Positions 35,426 through 44,543 of a stretch of DNA of 64,000 bases are shown here, one piece after another. Numbering within the stretch: position 1 is the first letter of the stretch; every line of letters starts with the position of its first letter. The notes below the pieces were generated by a model that ran no database searches, had not been told where the DNA came from, and saw only the letters and a program-made list of their open reading frames with translations. The translations under genes and the position numbers were made by a program. Source of the stretch: a virus; IMG/VR virus record IMGVR_UViG_3300033149_002817, positions 31,585 to 95,584 of that record; one strand, given 5' to 3'.

Positions 35426-36373
35426 ATGCAGTCCGTACCAGGTAGCTCAAGCCCCTCGGGAAAGCTTCCCTACGATATCCCCGAGGGCTCGACGCCGTCG
35501 GGAGCTGCGAACCTCGCGAAGGTTCGGGCGAGGGACGACGGCACAGGCGCGACCGAGCTGGTGACTGTCTTTCAGAACTCTGAGCAGGTTCTCGCGCGTG
35601 ACGGTGGTGGTACCTTCCTGCACGAGAAGAGCTTCAGTCTTGCGCCGCCGTCAGGCACGGGATCGTACTACATCGCGGGGTTCTACGAGGCGCCTGCTAC
35701 CGATGCGAACCTGAACCAAGGTTCGACGACACAAGCATATGGCTCGGCGAATCACTTCTACGCTGCTCATGCTTTTCTCGTCGCTGGTGGTGCTGGTACG
35801 GCGACAGGTGGCGCGGGGGCCGTCACTGTCACCGTCACCGGAACGTCGTTCACCGACGCGGGTGTGCGTATTCCTGGTGACTCGGAGACCATCGTCGCCG
35901 ACATCACCGGTGCGGCGCTGAACCAGTATTTCGAGACGGCGAAGAAGTGGCTCGGCTTAGTTACCTTCACTCTCGACGTTGGTGCGACAGGTCATACAGC
36001 CTACGCCTTCGATTTCAACTATGGTTGGTGCAAGTACGACGACCGTATCAACACGAACTTCATCCTTCAGTCCATCGAGTGCGTAGGTCTCGCAGGCGCG
36101 AACGACAGCGGCTTCAACATCGAGCTGCTGCATCACAAGGCGGCAGGCTGGTTGTACTCCGCTGCGGCTTTCGCTCCCGGAGTCGTCATCTACGACATGA
36201 ACACCGACCATGTGACGGAAAAGAACCTCGTCAGTGGCGAGTATTTCGCATGGAAGAGAGGGAACCTGGCGACAGCTATAGCAGGCTCTGCCAGCGAAGG
36301 CTTCATCGTGCGGATAACCATCGGCGCGAACAACTCCGTGAACTATATGGACGTCCACATAGGTACCGAGTAG
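35426..36373 (+). CDS. Baseplate-region structural protein
   Basis: 315 residues from ATG 35426 (GAGGTATGAC precedes). A Ser/Pro-rich N-terminal arm (SSSPSGKLPYDIPEGSTPSG) is followed by one or two beta domains: SFSLAPPSGTGSYYIAGFYEAP, SANHFYAAHAFLVAGGAG, then YGWCKYDDRINTNFILQSIECVG and KKNLVSGEYFAWKRG-like strands. No clear family. It lies between gp6-like and a 1009-residue fibre-like gene, so likely a wedge-periphery or fibre-attachment subunit. Confidence 0.5.
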   Translation: MQSVPGSSSPSGKLPYDIPEGSTPSGAANLAKVRARDDGTGATELVTVFQNSEQVLARDGGGTFLHEKSFSLAPPSGTGSYYIAGFYEAPATDANLNQGSTTQAYGSANHFYAAHAFLVAGGAGTATGGAGAVTVTVTGTSFTDAGVRIPGDSETIVADITGAALNQYFETAKKWLGLVTFTLDVGATGHTAYAFDFNYGWCKYDDRINTNFILQSIECVGLAGANDSGFNIELLHHKAAGWLYSAAAFAPGVVIYDMNTDHVTEKNLVSGEYFAWKRGNLATAIAGSASEGFIVRITIGANNSVNYMDVHIGTE

Positions 36374-36384
36374 GAGCGTAGACA

Positions 36385-39300
36385 ATGGCCGAGTCGAGAG
36401 GTATGGCGATCGTCCGCTCGGGCGATACATCCATCCTGTTTCGCGCTGCGCTCTACGATGTCGCGGATGCGAAGATCGTTGCAGGTACGACGAGCCTGCG
36501 GTTGTGGCACGTCGTGCCGACGACTGGCGCCGTCGAGACCTACGATTTCAACGATGACACTTTCAAAGCCGGCGCGGTGACGACTGCGACCTCGGCGATG
36601 GTGCATCGTCAGGCGGAGAACAGCACGTACGACACCGGCGTGTGGACGCTTCGCCATGCGACGCTGACCGCGTTCACGACGGGAGACAAGTACGTCGCTG
36701 AGGTCTCGCACGCGAGTCTCACCCGCGAGATTCACATCGAGTTCCAGTACGGCGCGACCGAAGGCGATGTGCAGTTCGACGTGTGGGAGGAGATTCTCAC
36801 CGCTGGTACGCACGACGTCGCGACTTCGGCCGGTCGTCGCCTCCGCGAGATCGGCACCTCGGTCATCCGTGAGAACACGGCGCAGGGGCCGGGCACAGGC
36901 AACAACCAAATCCAGCTCGACGCTGGCGCGTCGGCGGTGAACGGACAGTACGATCCTTCTCTCGTCGTGCTCACGGGCGGCACAGGCGCCGGACAGAGCC
37001 GGATGGTGCTGGAGTACGCCGGAGCGACGAAGACGGCGACCGTGGATCGCAACTGGCGGACGAATCCCGACGCGACGACGGTCTTCCAAGTTCTCGCTTT
37101 CCCCGGTCGTGAGCACGTCAACGAGGGACTCTTCACGGCAGCTACTGCGATCACGGCGCAGCTCAACACGGCAGCCTCGGCGCTGGATAACGCCTACCTC
37201 GGACAGACGCTCTTCATCCGCTCGGGGACAGGTGAGGATCAGGCTCGCGTCGTCGTCGCTTACGAAGGAGCGACTCGCACCTGCATCATAAACCGGCCTT
37301 GGGGCGTCACGCCCGACACGACGTCGGCCTATGTCATGCTTCCGCAGAGCACACCGGCGGAAGTACCGCACAACCCGACGGGCTCCAGCCTTGTCACCGG
37401 GTCGACCATCTCCGGTACCGTCACGAACATCGGGCTCAACGATGCTTCGTATTGGGTCATGGCACCTGTTGGTGTTGCGGTTGGTGGGTTCGGTCTGAAC
37501 CTTGAGCTGACCTTCTTGCTCACGCAGTACAACGCGGCCTCTGCGGTCGTCGTCGATGCGAAGTGGACAGGCTCGGGGCCTGTCGACATGTGGATATGGA
37601 ACTACGCCACATCCGCGTGGGATCGCCACAGCCATGTCGGCAAAGAGATCGATGGTGCGGCCGATCAGACCTTCACGTACGCCGTCCTGAGCGAGTACCA
37701 GCAGGACACCGACGGTGAGGTGAAGCTGCGGTTCACCTCACCGAGCACGACTGTCGGCGATCGGTTCAGCCTCGACCAGTCTGTCGTGCAGTCGGTGCCG
37801 GTAGGTAAGCTGACGGCTGCTGACACATCGGACTCGGCCTTCCGTCGCTTCGTGCCTCTTGCGTACGACGGTGCCGTCCATATCGACACGGTTAGCGGTG
37901 TTGCTGGCCGGGATCTTGGTTTTCATGGTACGACGACGAACCCGGTTGACAACGTCTCTGACGCACGAGCGTTAGCTGATCTGCTCGGAGTCAGGGCTTA
38001 CCACCTCGAACCTGGCACGTCGATCACACTCGTGAGTGAGCACAAGAACTGGGAGTTCATGGGGCCTAACGCAACGGTGGACCTCGGCAGTCAGGATGTC
38101 GACCGGGCGTTCTTCCAGTATTGCCGGGTCACCGGCACGTGTACGATCTCTGCTCCATTTGCCTTCCCGACTTGCTACGACTGCAATCTGAACTCGCTCA
38201 TCACCCCGCTTATCGTTGCAATCCGGTGCTCGTGTCGTGACGTGACGATGTCGACAGCGTCGCAGTTCCACACATTCGCCGACTGCAACGGTGGTGAGAC
38301 GGGTGCGGCCGTCCATGACCATACCTTTGCGGCAACTTGTGAGGCGCAGTTCCTCCGTTGGTCGGGGCAGCTCTCCCTCAAGTCGATGGCGGCCGGATGC
38401 ATCGCACACGTCGAGGGTACGTCGGTCGAGCTGACCATTGACGCGACCTGCTCGGGCGGTGTCGTCAACATCGCCGGCAACGTCCACCTCACGGACAACT
38501 CCGGCGGCGCGGTGACGATCAACCAGGAGGCGCGGGTCACAGAGCTGTCGCTTGCGGCGGGTGTGTGGGATGAGAACATCGTCACCTCGCACGGCACGCT
38601 GCAGTCGGCCGGCTACCTGGTCCGTCAGCTCGCCGCCGGTATCGCCGCCCGCACGAACAACAGCAACCTCAACGCGCTGCTCGCGGTCGCCGACGTTCCG
38701 GGGCACACGCTCCCGAGCACAGACGCCGACGCGGTGTGGGATGAGAACATCGTCACCGCACACGGCACCGGGTCGACTGCGGGCCTCCTCCTGCGTGCTC
38801 TCGGCGCGAACATCTCTGCGCGCGCCAACTTCCCGACGCTGAACGACCTGCTCGCGGTGCCGGACGTCGTGAACAACACCATTGCGCACAGCATCTGGGA
38901 TCGTGCGCTTACCGCGGTGCTGCACAACGTCGTGGACTCGGCAGGACAGCGGCTTCGCGCGATCGACGACCTCTTGCAGGGTGGTGGCTCCGGTGACGCG
39001 GCGGCCATTCTCTTGGAGGTGTCGAAGCTCGACGCGGCGACGCTCACGTCTCCGCCGATCGCCGGCAGCGTCGCAGCGAAGCTTGACGCGATCATCGCGG
39101 GCATCAGCGGTGGCGTGGAGTTCGTCGTCATCGTCTCGATTCGTGGCACGGAGCTGCACATCGAGGTCGGGCTTGAGGAGCTTGGCATCGTCCTGACGAC
39201 GCCGACGACGTGTCAGGTCGAGTTCTTCGCTGAAGGGGGCGGGCTTGTTCACACCCTTTCGGCCGGCGACTTCGGGGCGATCGGCACGCGCGGCTTCTTC

Positions 39301-39414
39301 CAGTACGACTGGGATCCGCATCTCTTGACGGTCGGCAACGCGTACCAGCTGAAGATCAACATCGACGCCGGTACGTACATTTCGACGAAGCTCATCAAGC
39401 TCATCAGCGTGTAG
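36385..39414 (+). CDS. Large baseplate-attached fibre or tail-spike-like protein
   Basis: 1009 residues. The first 100 residues resemble BppU-type baseplate upper domains (AIVRSGDTSILFRAALYDVADAKIVAGTTSLRLW, VETYDFNDDTFKAG). Two duplicated modules around residues 155-320 share GTGNNQIQLDAGA/TAASALDNAYLGQTLFI, 'GAGQSRMVLEYAGATKTATVDRNW' and 'GEDQARVVVAYEGATRTCIINRPW'. Residues about 520-710 form a right-handed beta-helix-like stretch with regular short strands. Then three repeats of about 60 residues ('VWDENIVTSHGT', 'VWDENIVTAHGT', 'IWDRALTAVLHN') and a C-terminal Ig-like domain. Fits a fibre foot; receptor function is not shown. Confidence 0.55.
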   Translation: MAESRGMAIVRSGDTSILFRAALYDVADAKIVAGTTSLRLWHVVPTTGAVETYDFNDDTFKAGAVTTATSAMVHRQAENSTYDTGVWTLRHATLTAFTTGDKYVAEVSHASLTREIHIEFQYGATEGDVQFDVWEEILTAGTHDVATSAGRRLREIGTSVIRENTAQGPGTGNNQIQLDAGASAVNGQYDPSLVVLTGGTGAGQSRMVLEYAGATKTATVDRNWRTNPDATTVFQVLAFPGREHVNEGLFTAATAITAQLNTAASALDNAYLGQTLFIRSGTGEDQARVVVAYEGATRTCIINRPWGVTPDTTSAYVMLPQSTPAEVPHNPTGSSLVTGSTISGTVTNIGLNDASYWVMAPVGVAVGGFGLNLELTFLLTQYNAASAVVVDAKWTGSGPVDMWIWNYATSAWDRHSHVGKEIDGAADQTFTYAVLSEYQQDTDGEVKLRFTSPSTTVGDRFSLDQSVVQSVPVGKLTAADTSDSAFRRFVPLAYDGAVHIDTVSGVAGRDLGFHGTTTNPVDNVSDARALADLLGVRAYHLEPGTSITLVSEHKNWEFMGPNATVDLGSQDVDRAFFQYCRVTGTCTISAPFAFPTCYDCNLNSLITPLIVAIRCSCRDVTMSTASQFHTFADCNGGETGAAVHDHTFAATCEAQFLRWSGQLSLKSMAAGCIAHVEGTSVELTIDATCSGGVVNIAGNVHLTDNSGGAVTINQEARVTELSLAAGVWDENIVTSHGTLQSAGYLVRQLAAGIAARTNNSNLNALLAVADVPGHTLPSTDADAVWDENIVTAHGTGSTAGLLLRALGANISARANFPTLNDLLAVPDVVNNTIAHSIWDRALTAVLHNVVDSAGQRLRAIDDLLQGGGSGDAAAILLEVSKLDAATLTSPPIAGSVAAKLDAIIAGISGGVEFVVIVSIRGTELHIEVGLEELGIVLTTPTTCQVEFFAEGGGLVHTLSAGDFGAIGTRGFFQYDWDPHLLTVGNAYQLKINIDAGTYISTKLIKLISV

Positions 39415-39421
39415 GCACCGC

Positions 39422-41491
39422 ATGACGATCATCGTTGATGACAGTGGGCATCCCGTACTGCCGGGGGTACTCCCCGGTGTCGCGATCGGTCCCGCTTCTG
39501 TTCCGCCTACGTCCTTCTGGGCGACGATGGCGGCGGTTCCGCCTGTCGTCGCTCCGCCTGTCGTCTCCGATCCTGACGCGGATGTGCGCTTCGTCCTGCC
39601 GGATCTCTACTATTTCTACCCGCAGGTCATCCGCAACGAGGACGTGTATCTCGTTCCGCGCGGTGACGTTCCGGTGTACTTCTGGGACACCGTGCTGACG
39701 TGGGACACCGAACCTTACTCGTGGGATCAGCTGATCGGCCCGGAGCCGATTCTGCACACGACGACTCGCTGCCAGCAGATTGAATGGGAGCGCTCAGCGC
39801 TGGAGATCAACCGGCTGACGCGGCTGATCGACATCTTTGAGGTGCCCGCTGCCTACCTCGTGTACATCGCGGCGCAGCTCGGGACGGTGCTACCCGGCAC
39901 GAACGTCAGCGAGCAGCGGCTCTTCCTCTTCAACCTCGTGAAGTTCTACAAGGGGAAGGGCACACCGCTCACCTTCGTGCGCATGTTCGAGACGATGGGT
40001 TTTCATGTCTTCCTCACCGAGCAGTACCAGCGGGTGACGGACGCGAACTTCGTTCCCGGACCGCAGATAGCGCTTGTCGAGAGCACGTATGTCCTGGACG
40101 AAGCGGCCGGTACGACCATCGCCTCTCCGGGACCGTACCGGCTACGCCTTGCCAGCAACCCCGTCATGCGTGGCTCCATCAAGGTCACGGTCTACGATCA
40201 GGATGCCAACGCCCCGCGCGTCTTCATCGACAACAACGGCAGCTGGTCGGGCAACGTCACTGGCACCATCGACTACGAGACGGGAGCAGGCTTCTTTGTG
40301 CTGCCAGACACGCCGACGCTCGTGGGGCAGCCGATCACCGTCACGTACCGCTACCTCGCCGATCCGTTTCCGGACCCGTACGGAAGCCGGTGGGTGGACA
40401 GAGTGCGCAGCTCGTACGTCGCGGCGGCGTTTCAGGCGATCGATGACACGGTCGTCGTCACCGAAGAGCTGGCTGAGCGGCTGGAGGCGATGCTGGAGTT
40501 GCTTCGCCCCGCACACGTCCTGTTCGACGACGTTAGCCTCCGCAGCGCGTGGATCGAGGACGCGGCACCGACCGAAGAGATGAACATCTTCGGCATCCTG
40601 TTCTATGAACCGGTGTTCGAGGTGCCTTATCGCGGCTACGGCTACGACGTTACTGAGAACATGTCGACCATCCCGGACCAGCCGTTCGCGGGTCGGCACC
40701 GGGACGAAGAAGAGTGGATCATCACGTACGAGCAGGACGCCTTGCCGACTCCGCAGGCGCCCTACGTGTACCCGTGGTCGCGCACGGGGACGTTTTACAA
40801 CCCGCTCGACGTTACCTCTCCGACGAAGGACTACCTCGGCTACAGCCCCTACGACAGCTATGAGAGCGCGGTTACGGCGGACCTCGTAGCCTCGACGACC
40901 ATCTTCTCCATCACGGACGTGGGCACTCTCCCGGCGACGATCGGTAGCGGCAATTGCAAGCTCGTCTTCAAGACGGCGTCCGCGAAGCTCTCGGGGGAGT
41001 GGAGCGGCGTCGTGACCATCGTCGATAGCGGCGCCTACTTCACGGTCACGGTGAGCCCCGCGCTTCCGCTCGTGCCAGAGACGGGCGACGAGGTCATCCT
41101 GCTCCCGAACCGCGCGGTTCGGCGGGATTGCCTCGACGTGCGGCCGATCGACGCCCTTGATATCTACTACGTCGAGGACGCGTACCCGGGCAACGGCATC
41201 GCGACAACCTTCACGGGTTTCTACATCGCGAGCCAGCCGTGCCTTCCGAATGCGGTGCTGCTACGCTTCACCGTCGCCGGGACGACGTACGAGGAGTCTG
41301 ACGACGGTGTCGGAGGCTTCTCGAACAACAGCGGGCTCGTCGTCGGCGGAGGCACGTCCATCGACTACACGGGACCGGGCGCACCTCCCGCGGGTGAGTT
41401 CAAGTTTCAATCGACGATCGCACCGGACGGCGCAACGAATGTGCAGGTGCTCTACGGCACGGCGGGCACGACAGGACTGGGGGATTTCTGA
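39422..41491 (+). CDS. Baseplate wedge protein of the tail protein I family, extended
   Basis: 689 residues. Residues 125-210 (ERSALEINRLTRLIDIFEVPAAYLVYIAAQLGTVLPG, RLFLFNLVKFYKGKGTPLTFVRMFETMGFHVFLTE) give the tail-protein-I core ('L-P-x-L-A-x-x-[LF]-G', 'R-x-x-[IL]-x-x-x-x-x-x-Y-[KR]-x-K-G-T-P'). The large C-terminal extension contains three beta domains (e.g. GSIKVTVYDQDANAPRVFIDNNGSWSGNVTGTIDYETG). It takes the place of T4 gp7/P2 gpI and links wedge to fibre. It ends with a one-base overlap with the next gene (TGATG). Confidence 0.65.
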   Translation: MTIIVDDSGHPVLPGVLPGVAIGPASVPPTSFWATMAAVPPVVAPPVVSDPDADVRFVLPDLYYFYPQVIRNEDVYLVPRGDVPVYFWDTVLTWDTEPYSWDQLIGPEPILHTTTRCQQIEWERSALEINRLTRLIDIFEVPAAYLVYIAAQLGTVLPGTNVSEQRLFLFNLVKFYKGKGTPLTFVRMFETMGFHVFLTEQYQRVTDANFVPGPQIALVESTYVLDEAAGTTIASPGPYRLRLASNPVMRGSIKVTVYDQDANAPRVFIDNNGSWSGNVTGTIDYETGAGFFVLPDTPTLVGQPITVTYRYLADPFPDPYGSRWVDRVRSSYVAAAFQAIDDTVVVTEELAERLEAMLELLRPAHVLFDDVSLRSAWIEDAAPTEEMNIFGILFYEPVFEVPYRGYGYDVTENMSTIPDQPFAGRHRDEEEWIITYEQDALPTPQAPYVYPWSRTGTFYNPLDVTSPTKDYLGYSPYDSYESAVTADLVASTTIFSITDVGTLPATIGSGNCKLVFKTASAKLSGEWSGVVTIVDSGAYFTVTVSPALPLVPETGDEVILLPNRAVRRDCLDVRPIDALDIYYVEDAYPGNGIATTFTGFYIASQPCLPNAVLLRFTVAGTTYEESDDGVGGFSNNSGLVVGGGTSIDYTGPGAPPAGEFKFQSTIAPDGATNVQVLYGTAGTTGLGDF

Positions 41492-41940
41492 TGACGCAAG
41501 GCTTCGACTCCGCGGAACCGGTTGCTGGGTCAGCGGTTGTCTCACAGCCGGTGCGCTGGAACTTCAATGCAGTCGCGACGACGCACTACGGAGACTCCGC
41601 GCCGTCAGACCCGCAGAGCGGATGGCCGTGGGTCGACAGCAGCGACCCGCTCAACGTCAAGCTCAAGTTCTACATCGAGGGCATCTGGTACGTCATAATC
41701 TCGGACCTGACGGCGGGGGCAATCACCCCAAGCGGGCTCGGGAAGTACATCCACAACGAGAGCGCGCCCGCCCTGACGTGGACCATCACGCATGGGCTCA
41801 ACACGGCGAGTCCGCTCGTCGGGGTGTGGGATAGCTCGAACCAGCTGATCCTCCCGGACACTGTCACGGTCATCGACACGAACCACGTGACGCTCACATT
41901 CCTCGTCGCGCAGTCAGGTCAAGCCATTATCGTGGGGTAA
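41491..41940 (+). CDS. Small fibre-associated protein
   Basis: 149 residues, TGATG-coupled to the tail-I-like gene. All-beta pattern with FYIEGIWYVIISDLTAGAITPSG, LTWTITHGLNTASPLVGVWDSSNQLILPDTVTVIDTNHVTLTF. 'W-x-I-x-H-x-L-[NG]-T-x-x-x-[VL]-x-[VL]-[YW]-D' is a known motif of fibre shaft/collagen-like attachment domains in phage tail fibres. It may join the fibre to the baseplate. Function by motif and context only. Confidence 0.5.
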   Translation: MTQGFDSAEPVAGSAVVSQPVRWNFNAVATTHYGDSAPSDPQSGWPWVDSSDPLNVKLKFYIEGIWYVIISDLTAGAITPSGLGKYIHNESAPALTWTITHGLNTASPLVGVWDSSNQLILPDTVTVIDTNHVTLTFLVAQSGQAIIVG

Positions 41941-41942
41941 GC

Positions 41943-42488
41943 ATGGGCATCTTCTTCCCTGAAGAGCTGGAGATCATCGAGAAGCAGCGTCGGGCGGCTG
42001 AAGGGCGCATCCTCGTCCAGGGGTGTTTGTCCTTCGTCGCGCGCGAGCCGGGCAAGCCGGGGCGGCTCCTCAGCGTCGGGGAGAACCTCGTCGTCAACGA
42101 GGGGAAGCAGTCGCTCGCGAAGCTGTTTGGGCTCACCGCGCTCGCCGGCACCTACCCGGCGGTCGCGGGCGTCTCCGACATCGGCTACTTCGCCGTCGGT
42201 GATGGGGGCCTGTCGCCGCTGCCGACGACGAACGCGCTCATCAACGAGCTGACGGGCGGGGCCGTTCCGCGGCCGACGTTCATCGTGAGCCTACCACCCC
42301 CAGGCCCCCCGCATGTTACCATGCTTGCTGTAGCACAGATCGGTACGTCAGATTTGAACGGCTCGAATATCGATGAGGCCGCGATTTTTTCGCAGGACAA
42401 TACAACCATGTTCGCCGCCCGCGGATTCGGTGCCATCGCGAAGACCGCGGCGTACGCCTTAGAGGGTCGGTGGACGATTACGTTCTGA
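41943..42488 (+). CDS. Tail-fibre-region hypothetical protein
   Basis: 181 residues, three bases after the previous stop. It starts with a helical arm (MGIFFPEELEIIEKQRRAAEG), then a domain with SVGENLVVNEGKQSLAKLFGL, IGYFAVGDGGLSPLPTTNALINEL, and TSDLNGSNIDEAAIFSQDNTTMFAARGFGAIAK. 'N-x-[IV]-x-x-x-G-x-x-x-[LI]-A-x-L-x-G' with 'a-x-G-x-G-x-x-x-x-x-x-x-x-x-x-L' and 'EaaiFs....mfaR..F..I.K' is widespread in phage tail-fibre accessory proteins. Its CDS contains a short C-rich tract near 42296. Confidence 0.5.
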   Translation: MGIFFPEELEIIEKQRRAAEGRILVQGCLSFVAREPGKPGRLLSVGENLVVNEGKQSLAKLFGLTALAGTYPAVAGVSDIGYFAVGDGGLSPLPTTNALINELTGGAVPRPTFIVSLPPPGPPHVTMLAVAQIGTSDLNGSNIDEAAIFSQDNTTMFAARGFGAIAKTAAYALEGRWTITF

Positions 42489-42501
42489 TGTCGATTGACG
42501 C

Positions 42502-42530
42502 TTGACCTTTGACTACCGCGTGGCTATCCT
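42502..42530 (+). promoter_or_regulatory. Sigma-70-type promoter for the HNH gene
   Basis: TTGACC (42502-42507) and TATCCT (42525-42530) separated by exactly 17 bp, with GGAGG at 42538-42542 and the ATG at 42548. The endonuclease thus has its own promoter, separate from the late structural transcript. Confidence 0.6.
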
Positions 42531-42547
42531 TCCTCACGGAGGTAGCC

Positions 42548-43237
42548 ATGAAGAGATCAAGGGAACGTGTCGAGAAGGTCTGTGAGCACTGCGGGGAGCA
42601 CTTCACCATCCTGGCAACGCGAGCGCGTAGAGGGAAGGGACGGTTCTGTTCTCGCCCGTGCGCAAACCTCGGCCGGCGGAAGGTCGGCGAGCGTACATGC
42701 GCGCAGTGTAAGGAGCTGTTCCATCGGCCACCGTCAGAGATGGGAGCGTTCTGCTCAAAGCAGTGTGCGGACGCATCGCGCAGGGTTCCAGCGGAGGAGC
42801 GCTTCTGGAAGCACGTGCAGAAGGGCAAGCCGGACGAGTGCTGGGAGTGGACGGGAGGTCGCTTCAATAACGGCTACGGTCTGCTGTCTATCGACCGGGT
42901 GCCGACCGGAGCCCATCGGTTCTCGTACCAGCTCGTGTACGGTGAGATTCCAGAAGGACGTTACGTCTGCCACACGTGCGACAACAAGGGCTGCGTCAAC
43001 CCTGCGCACCTCTTCGTCGGTACCGCCGCCGACAACATGCGAGACGCACAACAGAAGGGTCGTATGCAGCGTGGTGCGGACCGACCCGCAGCGAAGCTCT
43101 GTGAGGTCGACGTGCGCGTGATACGTTCTCGCGCTTCAGCGGATGAGCTTCATCGGGTCATTGCAAGCGATTACGACGTCTCGTCGGTAACTATCGGGCG
43201 CATAGTTCGACGCATCGCGTGGGCACACGTAAAGTGA
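42548..43237 (+). CDS. HNH homing endonuclease with two zinc fingers
   Basis: 229 residues from ATG 42548, chosen because the promoter -10 box and GGAGG lie just upstream; longer starts overlap the promoter. Two zinc modules come first (CEHCGEHF ... FCSRPC; CAQCKELF ... FCSKQC). The nuclease is of HNH_3 type: CWEWTGGRFNNGYGLLSID, AHRFSYQLVYGEIPEGRYVCHTCDNKGCVNPAHLFVGTAADNMRDA, with H of 'AHR', the CDN..CxNPxH core and the following N of DN. A C-terminal helix-turn-helix (ELHRVIASDYDVSSVTIGRIVRR) resembles that of the antisense HNH. It lies between two fibre genes. Confidence 0.85.
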   Translation: MKRSRERVEKVCEHCGEHFTILATRARRGKGRFCSRPCANLGRRKVGERTCAQCKELFHRPPSEMGAFCSKQCADASRRVPAEERFWKHVQKGKPDECWEWTGGRFNNGYGLLSIDRVPTGAHRFSYQLVYGEIPEGRYVCHTCDNKGCVNPAHLFVGTAADNMRDAQQKGRMQRGADRPAAKLCEVDVRVIRSRASADELHRVIASDYDVSSVTIGRIVRRIAWAHVK

Positions 43238-43245
43238 GGTAGGTT

Positions 43246-44532
43246 ATGGTTTTAGGGATAAAAGGCGCCGACGGGTTGGAGGTAGTCCGCGCTTACGTGG
43301 CGCAAGACCTTGTCTACGCGTCGATTGACAATAGGCCGATCGATGACCTCGGCGCGAGAGATGAGGATCTTCTCCGCCTCCACAAGCCTGCTCACGGTAT
43401 GCACATCGATCAGACGGCCTCGCCCTCCACGCAGGTCGTTGCTGCGCCTGGTACGTGGTACGCCGATGGCACGTCCATAATGCAGTACGCGGGAGCAACG
43501 CTTGCAGCGATCACGCCTACTGCAGCCGGGCGGATCAGACTCGACGTCATCTGGTTCTCCCTCGCGACCTCCCTCGTCACCGTCACGGCGGGTACGGGCG
43601 CAAGTGAGGGTGCTGTTGGGGCCGGTTTCGCTGCCCTAACGCGACCCGATCTTCCCGCGAACACCGGGGCGGTGCCGATCGCGTACCTCTACGTGGGAGA
43701 AGTCACGGGCTCTACGGTCCCCTTCGATCGGACCATTGCGATCAACACCGCGGGGCACATGGAAGACATCCGGCCGATGCCGGGGTTTGGTACCCCGCTC
43801 GGGGCACTGGAGTCGTCAGCTCCTAACCTTGCGGTCGATGGTGTGGCCGCTCTCGGCACGCAGGACGCGCTCGTGCGCTCCGACCATGTTCACCCCGCCA
43901 ACGTCAGCGCGGTGCTTCCCGCGTCGCTCTCCGTGGGCGCGGCAGGTGTGGCAGGCGCAGCATCGGTCTACGCGCGCGTGGATCACAACCATGCGGTTCC
44001 GCCGGCTACGTCGGGCGCGACCTTCCAGAGCGATGTCAGCGGCGGCTCGGCGGGCGCTTCGGCGCTTTTCGCGCGTGCCGACCATCGTCACGTGACGAAC
44101 GTCGGTGCCTCGACGCCTGCGCAGATCACACCAACTTCAGGCAGCGCGTCGGCCGGTAGCGGTACGGTCTACGCCCGGACCGATCACGTTCACTACGATC
44201 CGAACGTCGTCGAGCTGTACACCGTCACGTGGCAGTCAGGTGTGATCGCGCACGGAACCGACATCTTCAACACCTTCATCAATGGCGTCATGAGGTTTGC
44301 GGACAACGGGCTCGTCACGTCGAAGTCGACCGTGCGGTGCGTCGGCTTCGGGATGGTTGGCGCGCCGGACTTCACCGAGTCGAACGAGCGGCACCATGCC
44401 TCTCTCAGCTCGTCCTACATCATCACATACAACCATTTCGGCGTATGGGGGAACATCTCGTACTTCGCGACGTTCGCAGCGAAGCGTGGTACGTGGCGGA
44501 ACGCCCAGAACTTCATCGGCTACTTGAGCTAA
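43246..44532 (+). CDS. Distal tail fibre / receptor-binding protein with DHxH metal motifs
   Basis: 428 residues, RBS GAGG before ATG 43246. The N-terminal 175 residues start with VVRAYVAQDLVYASIDNRPIDDLGARDEDLLRL, the 'R-P-x-x-D-L-x-x-R-D' attachment motif seen in fibre and appendage proteins. Residues 205-320 contain four evenly spaced motifs: RSDHVH (H214/H216), RVDHNH (H247/H249), RADHRH (H280/H282), RTDHVH (H314/H316). In T4 gp37 similar HxH motifs coordinate a line of iron ions in a trimeric needle. The last 110 residues form a globular tip. As the final fibre gene it is the most likely receptor-binding protein. Confidence 0.65.
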   Translation: MVLGIKGADGLEVVRAYVAQDLVYASIDNRPIDDLGARDEDLLRLHKPAHGMHIDQTASPSTQVVAAPGTWYADGTSIMQYAGATLAAITPTAAGRIRLDVIWFSLATSLVTVTAGTGASEGAVGAGFAALTRPDLPANTGAVPIAYLYVGEVTGSTVPFDRTIAINTAGHMEDIRPMPGFGTPLGALESSAPNLAVDGVAALGTQDALVRSDHVHPANVSAVLPASLSVGAAGVAGAASVYARVDHNHAVPPATSGATFQSDVSGGSAGASALFARADHRHVTNVGASTPAQITPTSGSASAGSGTVYARTDHVHYDPNVVELYTVTWQSGVIAHGTDIFNTFINGVMRFADNGLVTSKSTVRCVGFGMVGAPDFTESNERHHASLSSSYIITYNHFGVWGNISYFATFAAKRGTWRNAQNFIGYLS

Positions 44533-44543
44533 CGGAGGCGATT

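Noticed and set aside
36343-37635. 430-residue minus-strand ORF and similar long antisense ORFs (6049-6945, 12810-14060, 37972-39432, 59383-60513)
   Set aside because: Long antisense frames are expected in GC-rich coding DNA. They are Arg/His/Val-rich, lack RBS and domains, and oppose well-supported genes.
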